64,000 bases of DNA from contig NC_086370.1 of the NCBI RefSeq assembly GCF_036324505.1, forward strand, positions 4,397,453 through 4,461,452, read 5' to 3'. Position numbers and translations under genes: made by a program. The notes beneath the pieces were generated by a model. It searched no databases and had not been told where the DNA came from. It saw only the letters and a program-made list of their open reading frames with translations. The DNA comes from Eleginops maclovinus (lineage: Eukaryota; Chordata; Actinopteri; Perciformes; Eleginopidae). This document shows, in pieces, positions 1-12,861 of the stretch (the stretch's first letter is position 1; each line of letters begins with the position of its first letter).

Positions 1-251
1 GGCATAGGGCATGTAAAGACTTGTTTAAAAGTCTTAAACTCTGCTAGCAGCTTCCCCCAGGCTCTCCTGTGGTTGTTAATCTATAACGCAGAAGCAAGGT
101 AAAACATGTATGCAGACCTTGGAAAAGCCTGGTTTAAATCACATTTGAAGTGACTGATACATACACCTTGAGAACAGCATCTAAATGAGATTCATGATAA
201 AACTCTGTGATGTCTGGTGTTTACCTGCTAATTCTCGGTCTCTCTTGGCAG
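1..251 (+). other. adgra1: end of an adgra1 intron (partial)
   Basis: Non-coding sequence leading into the first visible adgra1 exon. It ends in a pyrimidine-rich stretch and an AG at 250-251. The preceding exons (TM1 and any extracellular part) lie outside the window. No other feature is seen. Confidence 0.7.
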
Positions 252-375
252 CGCAATCCGCATCAGTCGGAAGGGATGGCACATGCTTCTCAACTTCTGT
301 TTCCACACGGCGCTGACCTTTGCTGTGTTTGCCGGCGGCATCAATCGAATCAAATACCCCATCATCTGTCAAGCA
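252..375 (+). CDS. adgra1: adgra1 coding exon (TM2 and first extracellular loop)
   Basis: Internal exon of an adhesion G-protein-coupled receptor, subfamily A. It begins with the third base of a split codon after an AG at 250-251 and ends in phase 0 at a GTAAGT donor (376). The 41 full codons read [16 protein letters not shown]... through ...YPIICQA. This is the intracellular loop 1/TM2 block ([12 protein letters not shown]) that is almost invariant in ADGRA receptors. The Cys near the end (IICQA) is the usual first-loop partner of the disulfide to the second extracellular loop; the expected partner is the YCWM Cys at the start of the last exon. The next exon joins in frame. Local reading frames that run into the flanks (for example from 207) are read-through of this exon. 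Choosing ADGRA1 over ADGRA2/3 rests mainly on the kndc1 neighbour. Fish may carry a and b copies, which cannot be told apart here. Confidence 0.92.
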
Positions 376-2762
376 GTAAGTGCATTCCCTTTTCATTCAT
401 CCACTCTCCAAGCTTTTCAGAAAATTGATTATGAATGTCTACTCAGGTGTTGGCAACCAGATCCTCGAGTGCAGTATGTGGACAAATGGTAACCCTGCAT
501 TATGTGCCTTTCATGCTTCAGCTGCATGAATGATCTGTTCCCTCTCATGGTTAACACATGAGATGACACAAGGAGCCACTATGGTACAGGATCTTCTGTC
601 ATGAATGCACTTACTCTCTGGCCCTCTATTGTCCATGTTGTTGCCTCGGGTTAATGGTGGGCCATATGTTATATCATTGTTCTGGGCAGTCACGAAAGTG
701 GTATGTAGAATTCAATACCAAACAGTTGTCCATGGCATAATTACCTCTATACTGATTATACAGTACAAGGGCTGTCAATAGATTAAATGATGTTTACTTT
801 GATTAATCGTTTTGACTTCCATAGTTAATTCATGATAAATTGATTCAATTCAGTTTTTAATACTCACTTTCAACATGGGAGTAGACAGAAGTGATTGACA
901 AATGTGATGTTTATGCCTATTGCGACAATGCAACTGGGGAACTGTTCTATCTCCATTTGCGGCTTTTTTCTGGCGTTTAGTTTAGTGGATTTAAAAGGAA
1001 GTTGTGTTAACACATTGTTATCGTGTTAACTTTGACCGCCGTAGATTATACATTATATAACTTATTTGCTTGTGTTCACAATCACCTCCACAAGTTAGTG
1101 TTTGAGGAAAGGATTCTAGAGATTATGGTAAATAAAAAATTGGATCAGCAACCTTCTCCATATCTGTATAGACCAATTTGCTTTACAATGCTAACATACA
1201 ACGCTACAAATCCATAAAATAAGCGTACACTGTAGTTATATTTATGTTCTATATCTACAGCACCTACTTTCTCTCGTGCTGCATAAGTGCAGATTACTTA
1301 TTGCCCAGAAGAGAATCTTGAATCTTGTGCCCGCTCTGGTGTGATTGTTCAGGAGATTTAAAATCCAGCCTTGGACTGCAGTATCTTTTCAAAACTTTTA
1401 GAAAATAAATCAATATTGGTAAATCCTACGTTGAATCTTTTTAGTGATTTTCATCAAATTTTCAAATGGTAAATGTTATGTAAGTTGTAATAGTTGTTCA
1501 TTTATTGTATGCAAAATACTGCATAAAACATAGCTTTCAGGAAAAGTGCAACACATGATTAAAATATATCAAAAACTAACCTGACATTAAAATATAAAAC
1601 ACATTTTAAAATGATTACATTAAAAAAAGAAAGTATAACAAAGGGCTTCTGACTTTTTGTGTAAAAAGTATTAGTCAATTATGTAAATTCATTTTACTTT
1701 TCATTTATTTAAGAGCTTTATACTAGCAATTCTTAGTATCCTGAGTCTGTTGACCAATCAGAGGCTGCGTCTGGATGGTCTGAAATATTTCAAAAACTGT
1801 TGGATTACCAGAACGTTAATCCTCCCCAAATATTATTCCGTGAAACATCTCATCAACTAGCTAAAAATAGTCATGGCTTCAGGATGTATTTATTGAATTG
1901 TGTATTTCACCAATCATCAGGTCAAATATTGTATAAACTAAGAGGGTATATGTAGCTCAGAGTGTAAATGGGTGTCAATCAAATGGTCAGTGGTCAATAT
2001 TGTGCAGTCAACATGACTAGCTGTCCTTGGGCACATTTTCTCCCTCTTCAAGTACCGTTTTGTGTGAAAATGTATGTTAGCGTTTGTATATGTGACATTA
2101 TACCTGCTAAAGTTCAGCATGTTAGCATTGTATTTGTTAGCATCCACTCACATTAACATCTGCTCACAACAGTATTGAGCTCAGACCATCACCTCAACTC
2201 ACCGCTTGTTTATTTTCTATTGGTTGCAGATGAGTATTCCTCTAGGTTTCATCAAACATCCTCAACTTGCTTACATCCAAGGTCTTTATACACCTTGTAT
2301 CGAAATCCTCAATGCATGTTTTCAGCTGTTTTGTACATATTGATCTGCCTGAGAAGATAGATATTCCATTACAGCAGAATGTCCCTCCGGGCGGACTTTC
2401 TGACCCTTTGCAATCACTGTGTGGTCACACGGGTGCTGCCTCCATCTCTGCAGCCCACAGTTAGGAATGAGTAAGAGAAGTTTTGCAGAGGGTCTTGGAG
2501 ATTTGGGATGTCAGGATAGATGTGAGAACAGGTAAGAGAAATGCTGGCATCATACTATTTTTAGTTTGTTATTGATCAAGAAGGCAGGTGGAACAAGGTG
2601 GAATTATAAATGGTATTCAGAATGTTTATAATGTTGTCAAGGAATGGTTACAAAAATATAATCTTGTTTAATTAGATTTTAACGGTCAGTTAATCTCAAA
2701 CCTTTGTATCGATCCAGATGTTTTGGTGTTAGCTATAGTGTTTGAGATTTCAAACATAGAGA

Positions 2763-2990
2763 TTTCTGTCTCTTGAATATAAAGTCAAAGTCAAGTCAAA
2801 GTCCACTTTATTGTCAAAGTTCCCACATGTGTTATACGTACAGAAAATTGAAATACCGTTTCTGGCAGTCCCACAGTGCAAATATAAAAGAACATATAAC
2901 ATAACAACATAAAAAGATAAGAGCGTAAAAGAAAAGCTATAAAAGATCTAGCTGGAACTTAGCTTGATCTATTATATGTTCAAAGCTCAA
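2763..2990 (-). repeat. non-LTR retrotransposon 3'-tail-like repeat, copy A
   Basis: Starts with an imperfect AAGTCAAAGTC tandem, followed by a CTTTATTGTCAAAGTTCCCAC block. A close copy lies at 56755-56965. Read on the minus strand it ends in a CAATAAAG-type signal and a short GACTTT tandem, the usual look of a LINE or SINE 3' end, so it is assigned to the minus strand. The family name is not certain. Confidence 0.5.
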
Positions 2991-3404
2991 AGAAATACAT
3001 AAAAAGAACTCAGTAACCACACTCTGTACAGAGGAGTGTAAACCCTAACCCTGTTGTAATCACTTTCATATAGGAACTCTTTTTTTCTACGGCACCACAC
3101 CCACCAATCATATCATTGTGCATGAATGCAAGCATATATGCGTTTAATAAGAACCTGTCATTTACATGATCTGGGTTTTGTCAATCACATTTGGTTGTTG
3201 TCGTGAAAGGCAGGATGTTGGGTCACTTTAAATGTAGCAGTCATACTGACTAGTCAGCATGGAATATGTCCTTTCTGTTTCAGGAGTATTTTCAAGTGTA
3301 TCCCATGCTAAAGGAAATAACAAGGGAAGCATTGCGGCTCTATTCCCCTTGTCTCTAGAGAACTCAAACAGCTCTTAAAGGCATTAATATAACAACTATC
3401 ATCT

Positions 3405-3600
3405 AGAGAATTCAAACGTGTTCTATCATGGCAGCCACCTCAGTACTTCCGGGTCATTTCACTCCACTAGGAACATTGCTGTGCAAAAAAGACTATTCCA
3501 CCAAAACCCTGATCTCACCGGACCTAGCTAACGCAACAGCTCAGCCAAGTGACTACATTTCGTATCTTCAAAAGCTTCTCAAGTAAGTGCGGTCTAAAAT
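3405..3600. repeat. dispersed repeat, copy A
   Basis: Begins near TATCATCTAGAGAATTC and continues through a block with GGTCATT, CTCCA, AGGAAC, TTGCTG and GACTATTC words. These recur in the same order at 26768-26885. The two copies are diverged. No coding capacity or termini could be defined. Confidence 0.45.
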
Positions 3601-4798
3601 TGCCATCTGCCGTCTAGTAACTTTGAACCTTTTCTTTGGGGTTTGACATGCGAACCAGGATACAGCTGGATTTAGGTATTATAAAACTATGTTTTGTGCT
3701 TGGTGATGATTCTTTGTTTTCAACAGGAAAGTGGGCTGGGCCGTCATTTCACTAGGCAGCAACATAGCGCTGCTCTCATCTATTATATTGGATGGAAGCT
3801 GAATATTTTTATGGAAAATCATTCCTATCTCCAGCAACTCGTGGCAAAACAATCTAGGATAAATATATATAGATAATAAATACAGAATATTTACATTGTG
3901 AAAATGTAAGAGGATTAATTATTATTTGTGATTTTGGGGTGTACTGTCCTTTAAGGCAGTAGAGACTCTCGTCAAGATAGGGTGTAGGTGTCAAAAAGAA
4001 AGTGAATGCAAAATAATGTTTCCTTTTTCTCATGGGTGAAAAGCCATATTTACCTGGTAGATTTCCCTTCCATGAGATTGATGGCTGGCCTTGTTCAGGT
4101 TTTGAGCATTAAACATTAGGTGGGACAGAGCATCTTCCACTGCCAGCTCACCTCAGCAGGGGTGCATTTACTGTACGTAGGCGCAAAGAGATTGATGTAC
4201 ACTTCTCCTTTTCACTCACAGTTTCAAATGCCTTCACTGACTCCCTGTTCTCCATCAATGGGCCGTGTTCGCTCCCTTTACTGCAAGCTGCAGTGGGTTT
4301 GGGCCTCAGCTGCGTCTTCTGCTGTCACAAGCACTTTAGGTGGCCCCTTTATTCCATAGAGTAAAGACTCCGACTCGCCGCGTTGAAACGGAGAGCGTCA
4401 TTTTTCGTGTCGGAGCTGCCAGGCACAGGTGACAGGGAAGTCTGTAAGAAGTCACCATATGTGTCACAGCCGTCAGGTCTTCCTCCACTGCTGCTGACAG
4501 TCATATTGAGGCTGTGGGTTTTTACTCAAAATACTTCCTACCACTCCAAGATCGAAAGACAAAGATGCCAAAATTCAGTTTGAACAGTGTATTGATACTA
4601 TGAATCATCAGCTGTTCCTAATCAGGCAAATTTAGTTCATGGTTTATCAATCAAACAATCAAAATATTGTATTAATCCCAGGGGGAAATTCAGTTTTGTG
4701 ACGTGGCACTACATTAGAATAAAATGGGCTTATTTTGAAGACATGATGAAGCTCTCGGTTATGTTTTCAATGGGACATTAACATATACTCACTTTCAC

Positions 4799-4951
4799 TT
4801 AAAGGTCTCATATTATACTCTTTTTAGGAATATAATATAGCTTTCAGATGTATAAGAAACATGTCTCTGGAGTGTTTTGTTCAAACTGGGGACACATATT
4901 TATGTATAAGAGACATCAACAAGTGCATTTTGCATAATAGATGACCTTTAA
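4799..4951. mobile_element. short MITE with TTAA-type inverted ends
   Basis: The 153-bp unit starts TTAAAGGTCTCATATTAT and ends with the reverse complement of TTAAAGGTCATCTATTATGC. It therefore has imperfect terminal inverted repeats of about 18-20 bp beginning with TTAA. The internal word GTTCAAACTGGGGAC has no coding sense. The ends resemble, but do not equal, those of the nine-copy family seen elsewhere in the window. TTAA ends suggest piggyBac-type mobilisation; that assignment is an inference. Confidence 0.55.
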
Positions 4952-4979
4952 TATACATAGCTAACACTGTAAGGTTGTC

Positions 4980-5345
4980 CGTCTGACTCCTAGCTAAAGC
5001 TGTTAGCTCGTCCATCCAATTAGCTAGTGACCTTACATTGGCCATAATGATAGGGGAGAGCTGGACTCAGCTCTCCTCATTTTCTCTTCTGTTAACCCCT
5101 GCATCATCTTTTTCTTTCTCCTGATTTCAGTGGTGATAGAAGTGTTCTAAACACTTTGCTAGCAGGCATGATTAACTTCACCCTGGTATAAACAAGTGAG
5201 CCATGTGGTTGCTGCGCAACAACGGCGTGGCTACATCAACAGCAGGAACATTTCTTATGGAAGTTACTCACAGAAAAATAACAATTAAGATCAAATAAGA
5301 AAGCTGAAAAGTAAAAAAGAAAAAAAGGCGGAGCAGCTGCAACAA
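4980..5345. repeat. dispersed repeat, copy A (partner at 39755-40165)
   Basis: The block opening TCTGACTCCTAGCTAAAGCTGTTAGCT and running through AAACAAGTGAGCCATG and GCACAACAACGGCGTGG-like words recurs in the same order at 39755-40165. It is a diverged interspersed repeat of unknown class. The open frame at 39812-40087 lies in the second copy and is not thought to be a gene. Confidence 0.45.
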
Positions 5346-8300
5346 GATGTACGTTTGGCACTGAATCTAAAATCTAAAGAAGCAGGAGATAAGTAACAAG
5401 AAGTTGCCACACAGAAATGTGTGCGTGTCTCTGTTTGTTGTGTAGTGGAATAATGACCAAAGTGGGTCTAGTTCAAACTGAATATTTACTGGTCATATTG
5501 TAATCCTGTAATATTTACAGCAGTTTCTAAAGGTAACGGTGATAAAAGCTGAACATGAACTCGACATCTCGTATTCTTATTTTTTGTTCTCTAACCGGAA
5601 AACACAGCCACAAGCACTTCAAAATAACAGCATTTCCTGTCAAGGACTACAACATAAAATCAGTTATTAAGTTACAACACTGTTCAATGATTTGAGTTTC
5701 ACAAAACACTCTGCTTTATTGCGTCATGTATAAAGCTTAAAATATATTTCTTTAATATGAACATTGATAGTGTGGACCAATATAAAAGATTACTCGAGCT
5801 TAAAACACCACACAGCTGCCTCCCATATTAAATAGGCAACTTATGAGGTGGGGGTCATTGGGGGGCCAAGCGGTTTTATCAGTATCGGTCACTTATCGGT
5901 TTCATCAATCAATGGTCATCACTGCCATTGACCCCTAATGGAAATATCTGTCTCTTAAGCAGCAGAATGCTCCTGTATGTTCACCAGCTAGTCGCTAACT
6001 GCTGCCGCCAGGTGTTGTGCAGGTGCAGCTTTCACTGAGAACAGCTGTGTGCTGCTGCAGCTGAAAAGAGAGCAACACCTCGAGAGGCAGAGTGAACAGT
6101 AAACAGAGAAGATGTGAAACAATGAGCCGCAGCTCACATAAACAGCTCCATAAAGCCGAGGGCAGCTGCAGCTCCAGCTGATCCTTCTCTATGAGTTTAT
6201 CACCAGGGTCGGGACTCGGGTTACTTTGAAAATGTAAAGTAATCTGCTACGATTGCTAGTTACATTTAAAAAAGCTATGTAAACAGTAATCACAATATAA
6301 AAGGTAACCTGATTACTATTTGTTACATTTTGGATTACCTCAATATTAAATGCAATGCAAATAATTACAAGAGAAAATAAAGATGTTTTTAACTTAAGGT
6401 TATTATGTAAGACAACAGAACAACGTGACCTTAGAAAAGAAGAAACCAAGATATTTAGTATGCACATTTAAATGAACAAATGAAATGCATGCTCAAGGAC
6501 TATGAAAACAAGTGCAACAAACAACCACAGTCTAAATCTGAGTATCTGTGGGTTTACTAAATACTGTTACTGTGAGCTGATTCTGACAGAGTCTAAAACC
6601 ATGTAATGCTTAGTGGAAAAGCGCTACTTTCTTATGAGTTTTCTAATTATCAAATATATTAGTTGACTATGAAAGTAGCCTTATATTACAAGCTGGGATT
6701 TGGAGTTGCTGGTAATGACAATAAATTGTAGAAGAAGCATGCACATGAGACCTTAAGGGAACATGGGTCAGTTGTTGAGTCTGCCCATGTAGTTCACAGT
6801 GGTATGGTGACCAAAAGTTTTGGGGAAGGCTTGGGGCCAGTGTCCACATAGCGCCTTTTTCTGAGCGCAAGCATCTTTTTTTTATTGATTACAATAAATG
6901 ATCTCTGTTAAAGAACAGAGAGCATGCATTAACATGTGGTCGTCTTCAGAAGAGGCTTTTTGTCCCAGTACTCGATTTGAAAATATCTCAACTTTTCTCA
7001 ACAGCTCAGATGAAGTCACTGGAGTAAATTGGTGGAGAAGCTTGTTTTTGTCCTAAAGATAGAACCTATTATAACAAAGACAAAACGCCCATCTGTTGGA
7101 GGAGAACGTTGGGTGGAAACTATGTCAAACACACGTATAGAAGCCTAAACTTAAAAAGGGGGCAAGGCTAGTCTGTCATACAACAGTGGTGCCATGTGGA
7201 CACATGCCATTAGAGTTCTTTAGCCTCCATCGAGCTTAAAGCCCTTTCTTTTTTAACTTACTTTTATGATCTTTGGAAGGAATTATTTATTTCCTATGAA
7301 TACATCCAATAGTTAGTGATGCTGGACCCTTCCTGTCGAGCAGGGAGGGGGCAGGTGTTGTTGACGGATCCCTGCGGCTCAGTTGGCTCTGCTCTGGCTC
7401 TTATTTAGCATTTATTCATTTATCTAATTTCATCCTGGGGCCTTTGACTGCTTCTTGCTGCTCCTCCTTTACCCAATCACTGCTAACAGGACGGCTCTCT
7501 GCAGGTTTGGGCTGGAGCCCAGATTGTCTGATGCTCCACCGGGATGCAGGCGGGCCCCAGCAGACACAATTTGGGATAATTACAGGACTGCTTCAGGAGA
7601 TGTGTAATCGCACAAGGACGCAAACACACGTCTAAATTGCACCCGCAGTGCCTTCTGGCGTTCTCGCCCAAATCATCCCACCTCCCCACACACACTTTCT
7701 ACCCCCTCCCTAATCCCAGGTGGGCACATAAGTACACGCTCTCCCTTCAACAGAGGGAACTTCAAGGAGCTCTGAAACTAGCTTTGGCAGCTCTCGCAGC
7801 ACTTCAAGCAGTCACCAGCCCACCTCCTCCTTACCACATCCACCTGCACCCCTTTGCTCATCTCCTTGCTCTCCATCAGTCTTGCTCCGTGTCGCCACCC
7901 ACCGCTGCTATGCAGCATCCGATGTCTTTACAGCCTCAAAGTCATCTCTGATCTCTATTTCTATCTTTTCCTCCAACGAGGCTCATTTCATCATTGATTT
8001 GAGCAACGCCCCGGCTGTCACACCGCATCTACTGTTTGTGCGTGCATTAACGGCAGAAAAACACACAGTTTGTCCTTGTTTTCCCGCGTCTCACCTCATC
8101 TTACCTTACACCATCATAATTTAGGTTAGACATCTCTGTTGACTGTTCAGCGAGTGTGACCGACGTTAAATAAGCTAATAATTGAGCAAAGAATTTGGCT
8201 AAGGATGTGACCTAGATCTGAGGTTACATCCAACTGTCAGCTTAAAGATGCTTTACAGAGGGTTTCCTCATTAGTGTGCCACTGTGAAATTAGTTGTGAC

Positions 8301-8944
8301 GGCAAATGCTGGCAGGAAGAAATGAGAAAAATCAGGCTGGAGACGTTACAGTATCTGCACTGATTTGCTTTGTACTTCCATTGGGTCCAATTTAAATTTT
8401 CCTGGGCTCATTTCCCCCACATGTTGAAATACTTCCGATAGACTGGTTATTACTTATGAATCAAAAACAGCGGGGAACCGATATAATGAATATGCCAATA
8501 GAAGAAAGCTTAGAACGGCCATTGAATTTTGCTCCGTTAGCATGTGCTTAAATTGTTAAAATACTCTCTCTAACGGTGGTTTCCTTACAAAAAATGCTAA
8601 AACATGGATGTCCAACTTACCGCCTGACAAAACGTCCACTCCGGCCCACTTGATGACTTTGCAGAGTATAAAAATAGTTTTTGTCAACTAGAGTTGCATT
8701 GTCCTAATAGGACTAGCATTTTCTACTGTATGCTAGATTCATTATCGTGAATCCTGTGTGTTTACTTAATAGTCTATGCAATATAATACTTTCAAGCTCA
8801 GGCTAATATTAATGTAGATATGGAATGTCAAAAATGGACAAAGTGGATACACATGTTTAGGTATTCCACTGAACAATGTTTTTCCTTACAGAGCCACAGA
8901 ACTTTATTTGGTGCCACTATCACATTTTTGTATTTGCCGCATCT

Positions 8945-9180
8945 ATATCTCCATGCTTTATTGTTCAAGAAGCTCTTTATTTTTCTCATACTGCCTGTGC
9001 TGCAGCACCTCTCCTCACCCTCTGTCTGAAACCAGAGCACAGTCTACTCTGATTTGTTAGCTGGCCGGCTCTTCTGTGATTGGTCAACTGCTAGAGATGT
9101 TCTGCCCCTTAGCCTATCACTTATAATGTGATGGAGTGCTAGCCAATAGAAGTTTGAGTGTTACAAAGTAACTACGTGCT
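8945..9180 (+). mobile_element. nine-copy TTAA MITE family, copy 1 (truncated)
   Basis: Shares the core words TCTCCATGCTTTAATGTTCA, AAGCTCTTTATTTTTCTCAT, CACCCTCTGTCTGAAACCAG, GCTAGCCAATAGAAG with the full-length copies at 17547-18028 and 19182-19615. Both termini are missing or too decayed to see. The plus orientation is arbitrary and follows the full-length copies. Confidence 0.7.
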
Positions 9181-12100
9181 TCTTTTACACTAAAGGTAAA
9201 AAATGAATTTTATTACGTAGTTATTATGCAAGTGTCGTCCTTGTCTGGCTCAGAAATTACGCCGTATTAGGCTCATGAAATAAAATGAGTTTGATTCCTT
9301 GTGCTAAAAAAATCCATTTTAACTCGCTTCAGAGAAAATGCTGAACATGAGTCATTAACACACTTCATTAACTGAATGAGTAAGTTACTCACTGTTTGAA
9401 AAGCAACATATTAAGGCCAGAAAGAACACTGGTTTGTTCTTGATTTGATACATGATGAGGTTTACGTTCCGCACAGTATTTAGAGTAAATACATTGTAAA
9501 GCAGTGTATGGGTTCGGGTTAGGGTTAGTACACAGGTTCACAGCTTTATTTTACTTAGCTCTATCCTTTTAGTATTCTTCTTTGTAACTACTTTGTACTA
9601 CTGTTTTTGTAAAATGTTACCCTGCTGTTAGTGGTTTTGTAATGGTGTACACTGTCTTACTGTCAAGTTGCTTATGTTTTATCTTAACACTGCTATTTGA
9701 TGTCAGCTGACACAATATAGGGTTAGGATTAAGGTTGGATTGTGAAACCACTGGGAATTTGGTACTGGCAAGAATGTTTTTTTTTTCTATTTTTTAGACA
9801 CAACAAAACAGGAACTTCTGGAAGGCAGAAGGAGAAAGGGACAGGTAATGCTAAAACAAAAGCATATGATTGGTTGAGACCTCACTGGTCATTGTAGAGC
9901 TCGATTTGTAGTGCGTCACACAGCGACGCAGTGTATCAAACATGACATCCTTATTTTGCCTCATATTTTTCTTGTCACTTCTGTTCTGTCATCATCATTT
10001 CACACAAATGACCTTGAAGGTGCACATAACAGCACTGCAAAACTATTGTCGGGACAATAATCTGAGTACTTTGTATTGTCCTGAGGTGAAATTGGGTTTT
10101 GTGACTTATAAGAATAATAATATACAAATATTTATAAAAAGCCAAGAGTTGTAGGTACAAAGAAATTCGACTGAAGATAAATAAAGCTGAATAAATATTT
10201 ATATAAATATATATATATAAACTATTTTTTTAATTTGCATTTTATGAAATGATTCATATGTAGCAAAATAAACACATCTAGGTACCTAAAGGAACTACAA
10301 CACAGTTGACATATCCTATATGAAATCATAGTAATAATAATAATATAAATAAAAGAATGGATACAATATCAATAGTATAACTCTTCATTATAGTGTTCCA
10401 TACTTTACCCATTTTCAAAGACATGCATCTGGTTTTTATTCTCATAGTTGTTTTCTCCATTCCATAGATTTCATTTACTAGATTCTTCCATTGTGAGTTA
10501 ATAAAGTTAAGTTAAATTAAATTTAAACACCAATTAAAAGAAAAGGTTCCTACCTATTTGTTGTGATAAGAATAGCAATCATTAAACAAATAACTATGAA
10601 TTGGCTAAAAGAGAATAACTTAATTAACTCACTATATAAACTATTTAAAGTAAAGTGTGCCCACTGTAAAATATATAACACCAGTACATATAGAAAATAG
10701 TTCATTAAGATATATTTATCGGTGTATTAGTAATAGTACTCGTAGAATTTGTTATATACATATAGTAGGTGTGCTGTGTGCAAAGTCTTTTACTTTGGTG
10801 AAATCAAATATGCAAAATCTAAAAATATATTTCACTTTTCAAATTTCACAGGCCTAACTAAAGATCCTTTTCTTTGGGTGTGCAGTGTGGTTAATTCATG
10901 CATTTTTGACATCAATCCTAAGTGATGAAAGAGGGAGTTTGACGTGACAGAAGCGCTAGCTTTTCAATTGTGACACATTGATCGGGGTTTCTGGGGTATT
11001 CCAGCTGCTGCTGTGTTAACTGTGTGATCACTGTGCTGCTCACTGATCCGATCACTGACTGGAATTTCCCCAGATTTCCGGCCAGACATCAGGTGATAGC
11101 ACACAAACACTTTGAAAAGTAAAAATGGAAGTTGGTTTATACGTCTCATCTTAACATGCAAACTATAACCATGGCTGTTTCTGAATCTGCTTTTTCTTAT
11201 TCATTTTTGAATGTTTTACTTTTGAACAAAAATTGACAACAGAAAAATATATTAGCCTCAGCAGTGAGTAGAGTATTTCCATATCAAATAAATCTTCTGC
11301 TGCTTACAGTGTAATGTGGAGTCGCTCTGTATTGTGTGAATTTGTTTGGCAGTTAAGGCAACTAAACTCATTAAGAATACATCTTTGGATACATGATTTT
11401 CACTGGACAGGAAGGAGAAATCATAATCTGCAATCTGTCAAATCAATGTGTTGGAGTAAAAGTGCAATAGTTCCCTCTAAGATGCAGCAATAAAAAGAGG
11501 CATAAAACGGCAATACTTCAAGAATAACTACCTTTAATTTGTACTTTAGTACATGAGTTGAGTGAATGTACAGTACTTGGTAACATTCCACCACTGGTAG
11601 TTTTGACTACCTGAATGGCACTGAATGTCTCTCTTCTGAGATGGATCCTGCTGTTATGTTGATTTCCCATCTGTTGTCCTGGTGGATAATCTGCTTTTGG
11701 ATTTACCAGCCTAAAAGTTTTAAGCTGACAGCCATAGTTTTGAAGAACTCCCATAAATTCATCGTCCCTGAAATTGTACTTATACAGTATATGCCTATAT
11801 CTATAGTCTGAAAAATGGGATTAAACCTCCCACCTTTACCGTCTCTGTTAATTTGAGAACCTTCGCTCTTCCCTTATTTCCCTTTTACAAACACGTTCTC
11901 TTTCTGTATGTTCTTGGCACTAATGAAGCTCTGAAGCGTGTGGACTCGGCATTAGTGATTGACTTCCCACCTGCTCTTTGCTCTCTGTAACTATCTCAAG
12001 GACAATTCCAATTAGCACCCAGGCTTTGGTACGCTAGGTCGGCTCCCTAGACCTACCAGGGCCTCGGAGCATTTGATTGTCAGTACCTCATGAACACACT

Positions 12101-12715
12101 GACTGGGTGGAGAGAAGCCTCAGTGCATTTAAATTTTCCTCCCTCCTTTCCTCCCGCTTGTAACTCTCATCTCTCCAATCTTTCGACAAACTGGCAAAGC
12201 CTTTAAACAAAGTTAGATCAGTTCCCCCATTCCAACATTATTCATGAATATTAAAACGACGACGAGCTGCGATATACATACAGCGCATTTCGGAACACAG
12301 TCACGCGCCGGTACTCGTCAACGTGACTATCATTTACATTCAGATTTGTTATTCCCCGTGCACACCTCGTGTCCTCTAACTCAACTGATAAGGAGCTGCT
12401 CAGTATCCGGCTGTATAACCTCGCCGTAATGCTCTTATCCCAAACAACCTTGATGATTCAATGGCACTTTTTGAACCTGCCTTTCCATTCATTGTCTTTA
12501 AGTGTAAGATGAGACAAAGCAGTCAGGTCTTGAAGGGAAACTTCTGTGGAGACACCCTTGCGGTGACATTGATGATGAGTTTGCAAGAGCTCTTCCTGAA
12601 CCTCTTTTTTCTTTGACTTACAGGAATACATTGGTTTGTCACATGCTGTACCGTAAGCAAAAGTTCAGAAAAGTCAAATAAATAACTCGATGTACCTTCT
12701 TTCAACCCGTAACAG

Positions 12716-12861
12716 GTCGGGGTCGTGCTGCACTACTCGTCTCTGTCGACCATGCTGTGGCTCGGGGTGACGGCGAGGAACATTTACAAGCAGGTGACCA
12801 AGAAACCTCAGCAGAGCCAGGATGGTGACCCACCTCCGCCCCCTAAACAACCCCTGTTGAG
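12716..12861 (+). CDS. adgra1: adgra1 coding exon (TM3 and second intracellular loop)
   Basis: Exon of the ADGRA receptor following an AG at 12714-12715, starting in phase 0 and ending with two bases of an Arg codon before a GTAATG donor (12862). The 48 full codons read [20 protein letters not shown], then [10 protein letters not shown], then a linker with five consecutive prolines. [26 protein letters not shown] is TM3 with its cytoplasmic end; the polyproline stretch is the second intracellular loop. Both blocks are characteristic of ADGRA1/2/3. The reading frame passes correctly from the 252-375 exon and into the 27299-27394 exon, where the split codon AG|A gives Arg. Confidence 0.93.

Larger units (their letters stand above)
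376..12715 (+). other. adgra1: adgra1 intron, 12.3 kb
   Basis: Long AT-rich intron with a GTAAGT donor and an acceptor AG at 12714-12715. It contains a LINE-tail-like repeat (2763-2990), a 153-bp MITE (4799-4951), pieces of dispersed repeats (3405-3600, 4980-5345), a truncated MITE copy (8945-9180) and the end of an ACTTAAGTA-type repeat (about 11490-11595). A stretch at 6210-6350 resembles the common fish repeat built on TAATCTGATTAC-like words. Two stretches look non-repetitive and of mixed composition (about 7497-7625 and 11900-12110) and might be conserved non-coding elements. No coding exon is recognised. Confidence 0.75.

Noticed and set aside
7444..8124. overlapping open frames in a C-rich stretch (104 and 80 codons)
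   Set aside because: No domain, no good splice-site frame fit, Pro/His/Ser composition follows base composition.
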